From positions 3,038,001-3,102,000 of the forward strand of contig NW_026944383.1 in assembly GCF_033439725.1 (NCBI RefSeq): DNA of 64,000 nt, given 5' to 3'. The position numbers and the translations under genes were made by a program. Source of the stretch: Neurospora tetraspora. Its lineage: Eukaryota; Ascomycota; Sordariomycetes; Sordariales; Sordariaceae. Below the pieces are notes generated by a model. That model searched no databases, was not told the origin of the DNA, and worked only from the letters and a program-made list of their open reading frames with translations. Positions within the stretch are counted from its first letter, which is position 1; the number at the start of each line of letters is the position of its first letter. Positions 12,550 through 22,774 of this stretch are shown here, in pieces.

Positions 12550-14650
12550 ATGTTTTAATAATCAATACTACCTATAAAATTAATAGATTCTATAAACCGC
12601 TAATTATAAGGGTTATTATTATATTTATATATACTACTACTCTTATTTTCTAATATTTAATTAATGACGAGAAGGAGGAAGGAGGATTTAAGTAGTACTT
12701 TAAATAGTTGCGGGAAGCGATGGAGGAGTTAGAAATCCTACTACCTAAAGTCTTTATTACGGATAAAAACACACAGTTTATTATTACCTTAAAGTTTACG
12801 TTCCTTAATCGACAGCGGTAGCGGTATATATAATATCTTAATAACAACGTCGTTACCGCTATTAAGAAGTATTAGAAGAAAAATAAAGTAAAAAATAAGG
12901 TAAAAAGGGTTCTTAACGAGGGCGCGGTTCCCAACGAGGTAAAGGGAGGGGTACTCGCCAAAGTAAGCGTAATTCCTAACCCTCTTCCTAACTTTCCTCT
13001 CGACCTTCCTCCCCCTTCTAACTTTCCTCTTCTCAACCCCTCCAATCTACTTAAACCTAGTAAAACGACGATAATAATTTTAATAATAATTCAAATACTA
13101 TAAACTTTAAGAGGCTTTAACGAGAGTACTAAAAAGTATATACAATTACTAAAATTAAAATTTAGATGGGCTCCCTACCTACCCAATTAATATAAACAAA
13201 GACCGCCTTCTTTACGTACTAGCAATATATAGTATTTAATAATAATTTGTTTGATGTTATTAGCGCTAAGCGATTTATAAATACTACCTTCAAAGAGACT
13301 TAATTAAAATTATTCAAATATATTAATAATGAGTTTATACCCTACAAGTTAAAGTAGGCTGGTTGCTATATTAAAATTAATTTCAATTTTAAGAATAAAA
13401 TTACCTCTCTAAACGAATTTATTAATATTAATATTAAGGTAAAAGGGTTATTAACGCGTACGGGCCTCAATAAAATATTCTATACTACTAAAGTTATTAC
13501 TTAGAAACGCTATAATTTATATAAAGAAGGTATTACTATATTTAATATGTAGGTATATTGTAATTATCTACGAAAGGGCTAATTAAGTAATTATAAATTT
13601 TAAATATTTAGTTAGGGTTTAAATATATTAGTAGACTAATATATAAAGGCGTCTAATATAATATAATTCAACTAAAACTCCCGCCCTCAAGACTTCCCTC
13701 ACTAGCGTAGCAATTTTAAAAATTAATATAGTTTATTATATACCTATAAATTACTAAAGCGGTACGATAATGAGAATCCTTAGAAAATACTAATTAATAA
13801 AGTTAATTATCATCCTTTTTAATATTTCGAAGAAGTATTAAATACTTAAGACTAGTACCTCCATATTATTTCTACGATTAAAATAGTGCTTAAAGGGCGT
13901 CCTAAGAACTAGTACAATCCCTTTAGCGATAAGGCTATTATTTTTATTCCTATTCAAAATCCCCGCGGGGTAATAAGAATTAGAAGAAGTAAGTATATCC
14001 CTAATAATATAAAACGTAATTATTCTCGAATTGAAATTTCTAAACCTAATTTAAAAGCGATAAATACTACTAATAAAACGGCTAGGGACGAAACTAGCGA
14101 ATAAAATTATATTATTATTAATAATAATACCTAATAGCCAAATTAATTGCTAAAATGTAAAAGAGGTAAACTAAAAGGATTAAGTAGAGCGAAAGGAAAT
14201 AAAGCGAAAACTCCAATTCTAACTGCCTCCTCCAGCCGCCTGGCACGTACCTCCCGTAAACGCCCTATTCTAAAACTAGAACCGGGCTCTCCAAAACTGG
14301 GCTCTCTAAAACCAAATTCTCTACTAAACTCGCCGTTAAATTCTATTAATAAGAATAATATTAAAAATGAGTACTTTACTATTCTAAATTACGCTATAGT
14401 AGAGTGGAGGAAGCGAGCAGTAATTAAAAGGAGGGAGAAGGAGGTAGTAAATAAGGAGGAGAGGTGAATTTACCCATTAAAAGATTGTATAAAGGACCCT
14501 AATCTACGTAGAGTATAGCCGGGCAATAATTAGAAGAATCTCTTAATTATAAAGTAAGAGGCTCAATTAAGCTTTATAGAGCCTTACAAAGCCGTATAGA
14601 ACTTCAATACTACGTAAATATTACTAAGATTATTACTTTTCCGTATTTAA
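12550..14650. other. AT-rich relic DNA of unknown origin inside the element
   Basis: The sequence has codon-like texture on the plus strand in places (a proline-rich stretch near 12950-13050 and a 106-codon basic open frame at 14147-14467) but no intact gene. It may be the decayed right half of the transposon's own coding region or a fossil of another inserted element. I see no motif that settles the family. Confidence 0.35.
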
Positions 14651-14677
14651 TACTAGAAAACATCGCTAGATAACTTA

Positions 14678-14720
14678 GCGCACCCTTTTAACTTAGCGTA
14701 CCCTTCTAACTTGGCGCACT
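14678..14720 (+). repeat. Right subterminal GCGCACCC-type repeats
   Basis: Three spaced copies of an AACTTaGCGCACCCTT-like motif occur at 14678-14685, 14696-14703 (GCGTACCC) and 14714-14720. They have the same orientation as the two copies near the left end, while the terminal repeat itself is inverted. Confidence 0.7.
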
Positions 14721-14793
14721 ATAATATTTAAAAATATTAAAAATACTAGAATTTCTATAGGAAAACGACGTGTAATTATGATAGCTGACATAT

Positions 14794-14853
14794 GGTGCGC
14801 GAAGTAAAAAATGGTGCATGAGGACATTGACTACGATGCGGTAAGTTAAGCTC
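14794..14853 (-). repeat. Right terminal inverted repeat
   Basis: Its reverse complement matches the left end over about 60 bases. Where the two differ, the right copy usually carries the A or T variant of a CpG in the left copy, as expected from deamination or RIP. Confidence 0.85.
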
Positions 14854-14861
14854 CAATAAAA
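14854..14861. repeat. Target-site duplication, right copy (CAATAAAA)
   Basis: Exact match of the left copy at 5995-6002, directly after the last base of the right terminal repeat. Confidence 0.85.
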
Positions 14862-15334
14862 TGTAATTGCGATGCAAGCTTTTTTTTTTCTCTGGACCTT
14901 TTGGCTTGTGTGACACACCAAAACTCAGTTTCAAAATCATGAATGGATAAAAAAGAAGAGTATCATAACCTAAGCTACAATGAAAAGAAGAAGAAAACCC
15001 AATAAAGTCTTGGTGGTATCAATCAAAAAAGCTCACAACTTTCTCCCAATCTAATAACAAAAACAAACAACAATGTTTCTCCTTTAGATACCGTTTGTCC
15101 GTCCGTCCATCCATCCATGCATTCAAATGCAAAGCGAAAGACTGTAGAGAGTAGGTAACCCAAGCCAGCCAGCCGGCTAGATAGATATTCAATGCATGCC
15201 ATGCCATGCCATGCTATGCTCTCCTTCCCTCCCTGTCGTAGAAACTTCCCCCCTCCCAAACCTTCCCTGATACTCTCCACTCTTTCGACTCTCACTTCTT
15301 CACCCCTGACCCCTCTCCTCTCCCGCACCCCTCC
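14862..15334. other. 3' flank of the IQGAP gene
   Basis: Ordinary composition returns here. There are short runs of ATGCC/CATGC near 15191-15220 and pyrimidine-rich stretches on the plus strand. I see no gene; this is most likely the 3' untranslated region and terminator of the minus-strand gene. Confidence 0.6.
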
Positions 15335-18300
15335 TTACTGAGTCCGATAAAACTTCTTATACAACAAATGCAACAACAAATTAACATTCAACCTCAGCTG
15401 CCCCTCAAACAAATTCATAAACTGATGCGCCTCAAACTGCGCCTGCAGCAAGTCCTCAATGGGGACCAAGGCGCTGGCGCCCGGCATCTGGATGTGGCCC
15501 CGACTACCCTCAAGACTAAAAATGCCGACCTCGTCGCACGAGATGGTGATGTTGATCTGGCCCCAGTCGCGCTCGGGGATGCCCGTCCACGAGACGAGCA
15601 CGCCCTTGTCCGAGAGGGCGCGGGCCGAGTACTTGAAGGAGCCGAACTTGGGGACGCGGCCGGAGCGCTCGAGCTCGCGCTGGTGGTTGTATTGCTTGGT
15701 GAAGGGGAGGAGGAAACGTTTCTTGCTGTTGTGGGGGGTTGTGGTTAGCTTATTTGAGACAAGGAAAAATGGAAGATGATGGTGGTGATGATGATGATGT
15801 ACGTACCCCTTCTTGTTCTGCAGCGTGGCCATGGCCTGCTCGATATAGTCATCGTAGCTCTTGCGCTGTTGCTCCAGATACTTTGCCTTCTCGTGCAGAT
15901 TGCCGAGTGTCTGACGGACACCCTCGAGTTCTCTCTGTCTCTGGACCCTTCTCCTGCTCTTGGTGCGGATATCCAGCGCAATGGCGTTAAGAATATCCTG
16001 ATAATAGTTTTGCTTGGAGATGCGACCCATCTGCTCCAACCTGAGAATGTTCTCGAGCGCTGTCCTCTTCAGGTCGTAGTAACTCATGCGCGTAACATCA
16101 ATCATGTTCGCCTCCGAATAAGCACCCTTGGTGTTCGAGTTGTCGCCAAAGTCTTCGCGCAGGACCGTCCTCCACTTCTGTTCATCTTCCGGAGTGATTG
16201 GCTTGACAAGAATCTCAAGCAAGTTGTTACCCGTTTGCACTCGGATGATGTACAGAATGCACCTTTTGGTCTCCATAAACAGACCCTTAGTCTCAGCCTC
16301 TGGATCCTCCATATCGTGCAGTTTGGGAGTAAGGAACAGCTGGATATCAGCAGACCCGCCCGCGGTCATTTCATTCTCGTTATTCTTGGCGTTACCGAGA
16401 TCTTGGATGATCTCGCGCAGCATATCATCTCTGTTCGGGCACAGATAAGGCAACTCGGCAGCGATGAGATTGTGAATGGAAAAGATATCAGCCATCTTGA
16501 TGTATAGTGTTGGCTTGTTCTTGGCGTAGAGATCATTGAACTCGTCAATATCGAACGTCTTCTCAGCGTCAGGTACATCAATAAGGGAATTGGTGATGTG
16601 AGCCAAGCGCTCGATTGATTCGGCGACGAAAACATTGAGAGGCTGGAGATAGATGTTCTCTCCGCCAAATGGTCTCCCTGATGCAATCTGGCCCAAAACC
16701 TTTGCAACCTCGCCGAGGTTACGCTTCTGGAGAGGACTCATTTGCTTCTCCGTGACTCCATATGACTCTGGACCGACGAGGGCAGGTTGGAGGTAGAAGC
16801 GCCAGAGCCAGTTGCTTACAAGCTGGAGCAGATTTTGCGGATGATCCCTCTGGAAATGCTGGCAGAGGGCTTCGTACGTTTGCCGACATACAAATCTCAA
16901 GCCATATGGCATGCGAGGCAGCAGGTCCTCCAGGGCAAGAAGAAACTGGTCGCAGATCTCTCGGAGATCACGCAAATGATCGATGAAGAGCTCTCTTGTT
17001 TCGGGATCCTTGATGGCAACTTCACGAGGAACATCGAGCGGTCTTTGGCTGGGCCGACCGGTCCTCAACTCCTCATTGTTGATAGCAGACCGGTAGATCT
17101 GCATAGGGTCGCTTTCGAGATCCAGCGCGGGATCCTCAATGATGTTGTCTCTGATGAGGGGTCCCAGGAGATCCCTGAGATACTTTCTATCGCGAGGGGA
17201 TCGAGTGTAGTTCTGGAGCAGCTTGGTCCAGAAGAAGTTGCCCCTCAGATAATCCTGCAAAGCGGCGCAGGCCTCAACCTCTTCCCGTATCGACCTGGAA
17301 ATAAGCTTCAACAAGTAATATTCTTCTCTCCGCTTTTGCGCATAGCCAAACAGCCCCATCATCAAGTGTTCGATCCGCTTTGACTCCTTTTCCGTTGTCC
17401 CCTGTTCGCGGATACGCCTGAAGAGCTTGGCAAGGTACTGGGGTTGCGTCTGGAGAGTGAAGAACAGCTGTTGGTAAGACTCGAGCTTCTTACGAGAACT
17501 CTTGTTCAAAGCCTTAAGGTCGAACTGGTTGGCATTCGAAATGACACTGTTGGCGAGAAGGTTGTTTGCGTGTCCACCATAGTTGTGCTGATGTCTGACA
17601 ACTTCATCGAGGGTGATCTTGTTTTTGACGAGAAGGGCAATCTTGATGTCTAACTGGTCAATGTACTGCTCCAGCATCTCGTTTTGTCGAACCTGCCCGA
17701 CCACGGTCTTCCGGAGCCGCTCGAATTCTACTTCTTCGTTGAAATCAAAGTCGCTGTCGTTCAGAAGATGGACGAAGTTCTTGACGGCGTTGACGGGTGG
17801 ATTCTTCCCAGATGTCAAACTCTTGTAGGCTTCACCCTGAAGCTTAGCTCGCACGAAACTCTGAATCTTGACGACCTTTTGCATGTTCTCCCGGAAGAAG
17901 CGCTTCTTCTCCTCATACTTGGCTCTGACAACAAAAGCCTTGGCAGCAGCCTGGAACGCCGCCACAGACTCCTCGTTCTGTTCCAGTTCATCCAAGATCA
18001 TTGCAACATCGCTCCGGAGCAACATTGCCCGAGCAAGGGCTTGCAGTTCGGTGATCTCCTCGGTATTGACTGCGAGCTCATCCAACAATTCGCCACACTC
18101 CTTTCGATAAAGACATCCACGGATATGTGCTTGAAGGTCGATGATGCTCGGTGTCTCCTGGGTAAGAGCATCCAGGTCGTCCGATAACCTCAAACGCTCA
18201 AGCATACCTCGTATCATAGACTGAAGATCAATGATGGCATCCTCCGTTTCCCCAATGCTTTCGAGCTGCTCTGATATCTCCCTCCGCACTGCCGCTGCCC

Positions 18301-21088
18301 TGATGTGAGACTGAAGAAGGCCCAGCTCAGTTGAATGCTTCTGCAACTCTTCCTTGGTAGCATCGACGTCGGACCTAGCAACCTTGCCGCGGAAGGCAGC
18401 TTGAATGGCTGTCCACTGTGGCGCAAAGCCTTCAAGGGCTTGTTTCTGGGCATCGACGTCGGACCTAGCAACCTTGGCGCGGAAGGCAGCTTGGATGGCT
18501 GTCCATTGTGGCGCAAAGCCTTCAAGGGCTTGTTTCTGGGCATCGACGTCGGACCTAGCAACCTTGGCGCGGAAGGCAGCTTGGATGGCTGTCCATTGTG
18601 GCGCAAAGCCTTCAAGGGCTTGTTTCTGGGCATCGACCTCAGTCCTCGCCTGCATGGCCCTTACAGCAGCCTGAAGACTAGTGATGGCTTCGGTGTTGCT
18701 CTCCAAGGATGCTCTCTCTTCCTCCAGATTCTTCCTCAAAATCAGACCACGGACCGCACTTTGAAGTTGAGCGATCGTAGCGCCTTCGCTCTCGGTCTTT
18801 TCATGTTGCACGGCGAGCTGCTTCCGGGCCAGAAATCCTCGAAATGTCGCTTGAATGTCTCGCAGGGGTCCCTCTGCCGTCTCCAACTGAGAATGCTGCT
18901 CTCGAATCACGTTGCGAACCTTGGCCGCTCTGACCATACTCTGGAGTTTCAAGACGACATCCTCGTTGCCCTTAAACTGCTCCTCGGTTTGTGTCCGCTG
19001 GCGACGAGCAAGGTATCCACGCGCCGCTTTCTGTAGCTGAATCGTGAAACATGTCTGCGCATATTGGTGACGAGCAATAAAGCCACGTGCTGTCTTTTGC
19101 AACTTGATCGCGAAGCTTGTTTGCGCCTCTGTTTCCGCATGTCGATGACGGGCGAGGAAACCACGCGCTGCGCTCTGAAGTTGGACCGCAAAGTTCTTCA
19201 TCTGGAGCCTGTAATCCAGCACCTGGCGAGCCCAATCACCACGAATACGAGACTGGAGATCAATAATCCAGTCTTCGGTATCCCACAGGTGTTGCATAGT
19301 GTAACCAAGCTGTATCCTAAGAAGCGCCGCTCTGGCCTGGGCTTGCAACTCCACAATAGCCTCTTCGTTTTCGGCCAGTTCCCTCTCAATGCGTTCCTCC
19401 TCTGTCTCCTCGGGCTCAGCTGGCTCAATTCCAAAATCGGCACCCATATTGCCGAAGCTAGGCATACTAGCCCCCAGCTTATCGAGGCCTTTCTGCATTG
19501 CCTCCAGCTCATGGTCTTCGAACTGAAGTTGACCGACCAAGTTCCCGATGCGGAAATCGACAATTCCTTTACGGAAGAGGAGCCAACTCAACGCATGGAG
19601 ACAGTAAATAACTTTCGGGATGTTCTTTTTCTCGTACAAGTCGATAAGCTCAAATCGGAAGAGGTCGGGGAGTTCGACTTCATCAAGGTAACGGAAGAAG
19701 ATGGCGATATTGTCTGAATGGCGGTATTGAAGCTTGGGATGGTGGAAAATGCGGAACTTCTTTTCAGGGTTAAGGGATTCGACCACTTCAGCCAAAGTAA
19801 CTCCATCTCGCAAAGCTTCCTCTAATTCGATAATCGGGGGAATCGGACGCTGTATGATATCCTCAATCCATTCCTTCGCTTCACCAATGTGGCAAAGGTA
19901 CTCATAAGCCTGTAGAAACTGTCGTTGCTTGTCCATCCACTTCGTCTCCCAACCAAAGCCGCCGTTCTTTTGACGCGCCGTTACAGACTTGTCAGCTCTT
20001 TGCAACCTACGGCGTCCGCGGAGACCAACAACTTCCTGCGACGGAGATATGATGGCAAGCTCTCCCGCCGTTCCATCTTGTGCGAACTGGGAAAGCGTTC
20101 GGAGCTGACTTGTCGATGAACGACCTAACTTTTCCAGATCCGGACGAGCGAGGGCAATGGGACTCGCGTGTGCGTGCACCAGAGCCATTGATCCATTGTC
20201 ACTTCCACCGCGCACAGAATCTGATCTGGATAGGAACATGGAAGCCGGCCTTCGCGTCGAAGGGGTCGTTGGAGAAGTCACCGGAGGCGATGTCACGGTC
20301 GGAGACATGCCCGTCATGGTGCGTGTGTTATCGCTGATCGATAATTTGCCGATATCGATACTATGGCCGCGCTCGTGCAGGACACCCGTGGGCGATATCC
20401 GTGGGCGCTCAGTCGCCGAGGACTTGCTGACATCGAAACTCGAGCCACGTTCATGGAGGGCACCTGTGGGTGATATCCGCGGGCGTTCTATTACCGAAGT
20501 CTTTCCTGCGTCGAAACTCGAAATACGTTCGTGGATGGTGCCCGTGGGTGATATCCGTGGGCGCTCAGTCGCCGAAGGCTTTCCGTTGTCGAGACTCTGG
20601 CCGCGTTCGCGATGGCTAGTTGAGGTCCCATACTCGCCGATGGAGAGCCTGCTGATGTCGACACTTTTTCCACGTTCGTGGTGGCCTGGTGTGGGCGTTC
20701 GCGGCGCACTTCTCGAACCCGTACTCGATATGCTGCTGCTGGCGGGCGCTGTTCCCGTAGAGGCTTGAGACGTCGGTCGGAGAGACTGGCGGGCATTCTT
20801 GTAGATATTATCGCTTGTCGGCGTGAGTGGAAGAGTGTGGGAGCCACCAGACAGGCTTGAAGATAGCCGGCTCGCCTCGCTTTGGCCTCGTTTGTGTCCA
20901 TACTGGGAGTAAACGCTGGTTGCGGTAGACAAGGAGCTGATGGGCCGACTGATATCCGACTGTCCTATGGAAGAGGCCGAGTACCCCGATGACGATGTTG
21001 ATGTGGTGGAGGATTGTCTATTAACCGAGTAGTCGGCGGTCTGTGTCTGACGAAGGGGGTGTGGTTTGTACGACGACATCTTGGGCAA
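15335..21088 (-). CDS. IQG1: IQGAP-type cytokinesis scaffold (CH, IQ repeats, RasGAP-related domain)
   Basis: Two exons on the minus strand, 21088-15807 and 15725-15335, give 1890 residues. The 81-nt intron (GTACGT donor, GCTAAC branch, ACAACAG acceptor) is a multiple of three and contains no stop. Order of parts: Ser/Thr-rich N-terminus (1-380) with repeats of an ERPRISPTG...HERG unit, a calponin-homology domain (about 384-528), many IQ motifs (about 590-1076), a RasGAP-related domain (about 1216-1450) and a RasGAP C-terminal domain (about 1660-1815). This matches fungal IQGAPs (yeast Iqg1, fission-yeast Rng2, Aspergillus SepG). Known role: assembles the contractile actin ring at septa, binds actin through the CH domain and calmodulin or light chains through IQ motifs; the GAP-related domain of IQGAPs is not an active GAP. 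A second Met lies three codons in. Confidence 0.95.
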   Translation of the reverse strand: MPKMSSYKPHPLRQTQTADYSVNRQSSTTSTSSSGYSASSIGQSDISRPISSLSTATSVYSQYGHKRGQSEASRLSSSLSGGSHTLPLTPTSDNIYKNARQSLRPTSQASTGTAPASSSISSTGSRSAPRTPTPGHHERGKSVDISRLSIGEYGTSTSHRERGQSLDNGKPSATERPRISPTGTIHERISSFDAGKTSVIERPRISPTGALHERGSSFDVSKSSATERPRISPTGVLHERGHSIDIGKLSISDNTRTMTGMSPTVTSPPVTSPTTPSTRRPASMFLSRSDSVRGGSDNGSMALVHAHASPIALARPDLEKLGRSSTSQLRTLSQFAQDGTAGELAIISPSQEVVGLRGRRRLQRADKSVTARQKNGGFGWETKWMDKQRQFLQAYEYLCHIGEAKEWIEDIIQRPIPPIIELEEALRDGVTLAEVVESLNPEKKFRIFHHPKLQYRHSDNIAIFFRYLDEVELPDLFRFELIDLYEKKNIPKVIYCLHALSWLLFRKGIVDFRIGNLVGQLQFEDHELEAMQKGLDKLGASMPSFGNMGADFGIEPAEPEETEEERIERELAENEEAIVELQAQARAALLRIQLGYTMQHLWDTEDWIIDLQSRIRGDWARQVLDYRLQMKNFAVQLQSAARGFLARHRHAETEAQTSFAIKLQKTARGFIARHQYAQTCFTIQLQKAARGYLARRQRTQTEEQFKGNEDVVLKLQSMVRAAKVRNVIREQHSQLETAEGPLRDIQATFRGFLARKQLAVQHEKTESEGATIAQLQSAVRGLILRKNLEEERASLESNTEAITSLQAAVRAMQARTEVDAQKQALEGFAPQWTAIQAAFRAKVARSDVDAQKQALEGFAPQWTAIQAAFRAKVARSDVDAQKQALEGFAPQWTAIQAAFRGKVARSDVDATKEELQKHSTELGLLQSHIRAAAVRREISEQLESIGETEDAIIDLQSMIRGMLERLRLSDDLDALTQETPSIIDLQAHIRGCLYRKECGELLDELAVNTEEITELQALARAMLLRSDVAMILDELEQNEESVAAFQAAAKAFVVRAKYEEKKRFFRENMQKVVKIQSFVRAKLQGEAYKSLTSGKNPPVNAVKNFVHLLNDSDFDFNEEVEFERLRKTVVGQVRQNEMLEQYIDQLDIKIALLVKNKITLDEVVRHQHNYGGHANNLLANSVISNANQFDLKALNKSSRKKLESYQQLFFTLQTQPQYLAKLFRRIREQGTTEKESKRIEHLMMGLFGYAQKRREEYYLLKLISRSIREEVEACAALQDYLRGNFFWTKLLQNYTRSPRDRKYLRDLLGPLIRDNIIEDPALDLESDPMQIYRSAINNEELRTGRPSQRPLDVPREVAIKDPETRELFIDHLRDLREICDQFLLALEDLLPRMPYGLRFVCRQTYEALCQHFQRDHPQNLLQLVSNWLWRFYLQPALVGPESYGVTEKQMSPLQKRNLGEVAKVLGQIASGRPFGGENIYLQPLNVFVAESIERLAHITNSLIDVPDAEKTFDIDEFNDLYAKNKPTLYIKMADIFSIHNLIAAELPYLCPNRDDMLREIIQDLGNAKNNENEMTAGGSADIQLFLTPKLHDMEDPEAETKGLFMETKRCILYIIRVQTGNNLLEILVKPITPEDEQKWRTVLREDFGDNSNTKGAYSEANMIDVTRMSYYDLKRTALENILRLEQMGRISKQNYYQDILNAIALDIRTKSRRRVQRQRELEGVRQTLGNLHEKAKYLEQQRKSYDDYIEQAMATLQNKKGYVHHHHHHHHLPFFLVSNKLTTTPHNSKKRFLLPFTKQYNHQRELERSGRVPKFGSFKYSARALSDKGVLVSWTGIPERDWGQINITISCDEVGIFSLEGSRGHIQMPGASALVPIEDLLQAQFEAHQFMNLFEGQLRLNVNLLLHLLYKKFYRTQ
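18361..18630 (-). repeat. Three 90-bp tandem repeats coding extra IQ motifs
   Basis: The 90-base unit occurs three times head to tail inside the IQGAP gene. The copies at 18451 and 18541 are identical and the one at 18361 differs by a few bases. Each unit codes 30 residues with an IQ-like core (IQAAFRAKVARSD). Such identity points to recent unequal crossing-over or replication slippage. Confidence 0.92.
20360..20690 (-). repeat. Degenerate 27-30-residue repeats in the IQGAP N-terminus
   Basis: The encoded motif ERPRISPTG followed by HERGxSxDxxK recurs three to four times at about 81-90-base spacing, in diverged copies. It lies in the disordered Ser/Thr-rich region before the CH domain and contains likely proline-directed phosphosites (ISPTG). 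Confidence 0.8.
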
Positions 21089-22606
21089 ATTGTCGAGGCT
21101 ACCGGACGGAGAGGAGTTTGGACGTGGGACTCGTTTCGTAGAGACCGAGGGCCGCCGGCCACATCAGAGCGAGCGGCTTTGCGATGCGGTTGCGCAGATC
21201 GTCCCTCGTCTTGCAGTGAGTGTGGAGCAGGCCGAAGATCAGGTTCGAGTTGGGTGCCAAGCGGGTGGTCGGGGGGAACGACTCGACGGTTGTTTACTAT
21301 CGCCTTGTCAGAACGAGTATATACGGGGGGCGGGAAACGCGTAGGCTGGATCGGGGCATGCGTACGGGACGAATAGTGAGGGCGATGATGTATTAAAACT
21401 TAAAACTTAACCAACAAGTTATGGAGTGGTGGACGATAGCAGTTGGCAGTTGGCGGACATGGCGCGCGGGCGCTTAACCGGCTCAGATCTCTCTCTTCGC
21501 TCGTGGGTCGAGTTCGGAAATGGAAGGTTGACTGCGCACAGCGCACGTGAAGGGATACCTCTAGGGAAAATGCACACCTGGGAAACAAAATGCGATGATC
21601 AAGGCACTATGATGGGAATAGCTTCATTCCGTCTGCTCTCCTGCACCAAAACAAAAACAGCAACCAGGACTTTGGGAAATGCAATGGCAAGCAAGGCAAG
21701 GCGAGGCGGCTTTGGCGGGCTGTAGGCTCTTGGAGAAGACGGACATGGGGGGTGCCCAGTGACTTGCAGTGCCCTCCGCTTGTGCTTGGAAGAAGAAAGT
21801 GAGCGGTTGGGAAATGGAGGGGAACACGAGATTTGCGGCGGCCGGCAGTGGTTGGCTGCCTGTCGTGGACGGTGGTTGCCCTGTTGTCCACTTGCCCTGC
21901 AGCTGCTGCCCATTTGTTTACTATCCCATGTGCCTGCCCGCCCTGTGCCGCCCTAGCAACCAGAGACGGGACGAAAGTTGAGCTCGAGCCAATTCCTCCC
22001 TCCCGAGCTCCATCCTCTTGGCGGGTGACCTCATCCCGCTGCCGGTCCTACAAAAGGCCGCAAGGGCCGAATGGGCACCTGTAAACTTGAAACTTTCGTT
22101 CCTGCCGCACGGACGACGGCTTGTTGTAAGTTTGTAACAAGCACAATGCCGCATAACGGAGCCAGGTCCGCCGGGTCCACCATGGTCGGAACATCGAGTC
22201 TTTCATTGTTTCTGAACAGAACCGGAGGCTGGCAGTCACTCAGGTACTTGTAGGTAGACAGTCCACAGTCAGCGAGGCAGCCAACTCGCATGACTCAACT
22301 TCACCTGTTGCCTCCCGGTCCGCTGAAGCGAAGGATGATCGGAGAGATCAACGGAGGTCTTCCCGACTTCGCAGACTGCAATTGAGGAATTCCTCTGCAA
22401 AACAGACAGCAATCGGAGTGACATGAGATGACTGATAAGAGATGAAATGTAAAATCGGCGGTGCTCCTCCACAGCGCCAGACTGAAATGCAAAGTCCGGT
22501 CTTAACTAAAACGTAGGCTAATTCCCACTGCCCAATGATAGTGACATGGAGTCACACTAAACCCCACCTGCGACCCCCCTTCAAACCACCCACCGCCCGG
22601 CAGAAA

Positions 22607-22624
22607 GCCCCCGCGGTCGGGGGC
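22607..22624. promoter_or_regulatory. GC-rich perfect hairpin upstream of IMP dehydrogenase
   Basis: GCCCCCG and CGGGGGC form a perfect 7-bp stem with a CGGT loop, about 210 bases before the start codon. If transcribed it would form a stable leader hairpin; otherwise it is a palindromic site. Function unknown. Confidence 0.5.
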
Positions 22625-22774
22625 TTCGGAGTCTGGACCATAAAAAAAAATTTCGAAGGCAAACTCCCAGGTCTTTTCTTTTCCTCTTCGTCTTCTTGGG
22701 GGGGGAAAAGTCGGCCGATCCAACCAGTACATACCCATCGCTGGCTTCCCCCCAAAGAATCAACCCTTTGTTTT

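Larger units (their letters stand above)
6003..14853. mobile_element. RIP-mutated 8.85-kb terminal-inverted-repeat DNA transposon
   Basis: The block starts GAGCTTGACTTACCGCA and ends with the reverse complement TGCGGTAAGTTAAGCTC apart from transitions. The inverted repeats align over about 60 bases, and most mismatches I see are C/T or G/A changes. An exact 8-bp duplication CAATAAAA flanks both ends. The interior is extremely AT-rich with dense TA dinucleotides, as RIP leaves, and no long open frame survives. An 8-bp duplication with long inverted repeats fits Mutator-like elements loosely (usually 9-11 bp) and hAT or Kyakuja-Dileera-Zisupton elements by size of the duplication. Relics of a FAR1/Mutator-like transposase N-terminus inside favour Mutator-like, though these could come from a nested element. 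It sits between the facing 3' ends of spa-2 and the IQGAP gene, so it need not have damaged either. Confidence 0.85.

Noticed and set aside
6003-14853. The AT-rich island as a centromere or mitochondrial insertion
   Set aside because: Terminal inverted repeats and target duplication explain it as a transposon; no mitochondrial gene was seen.
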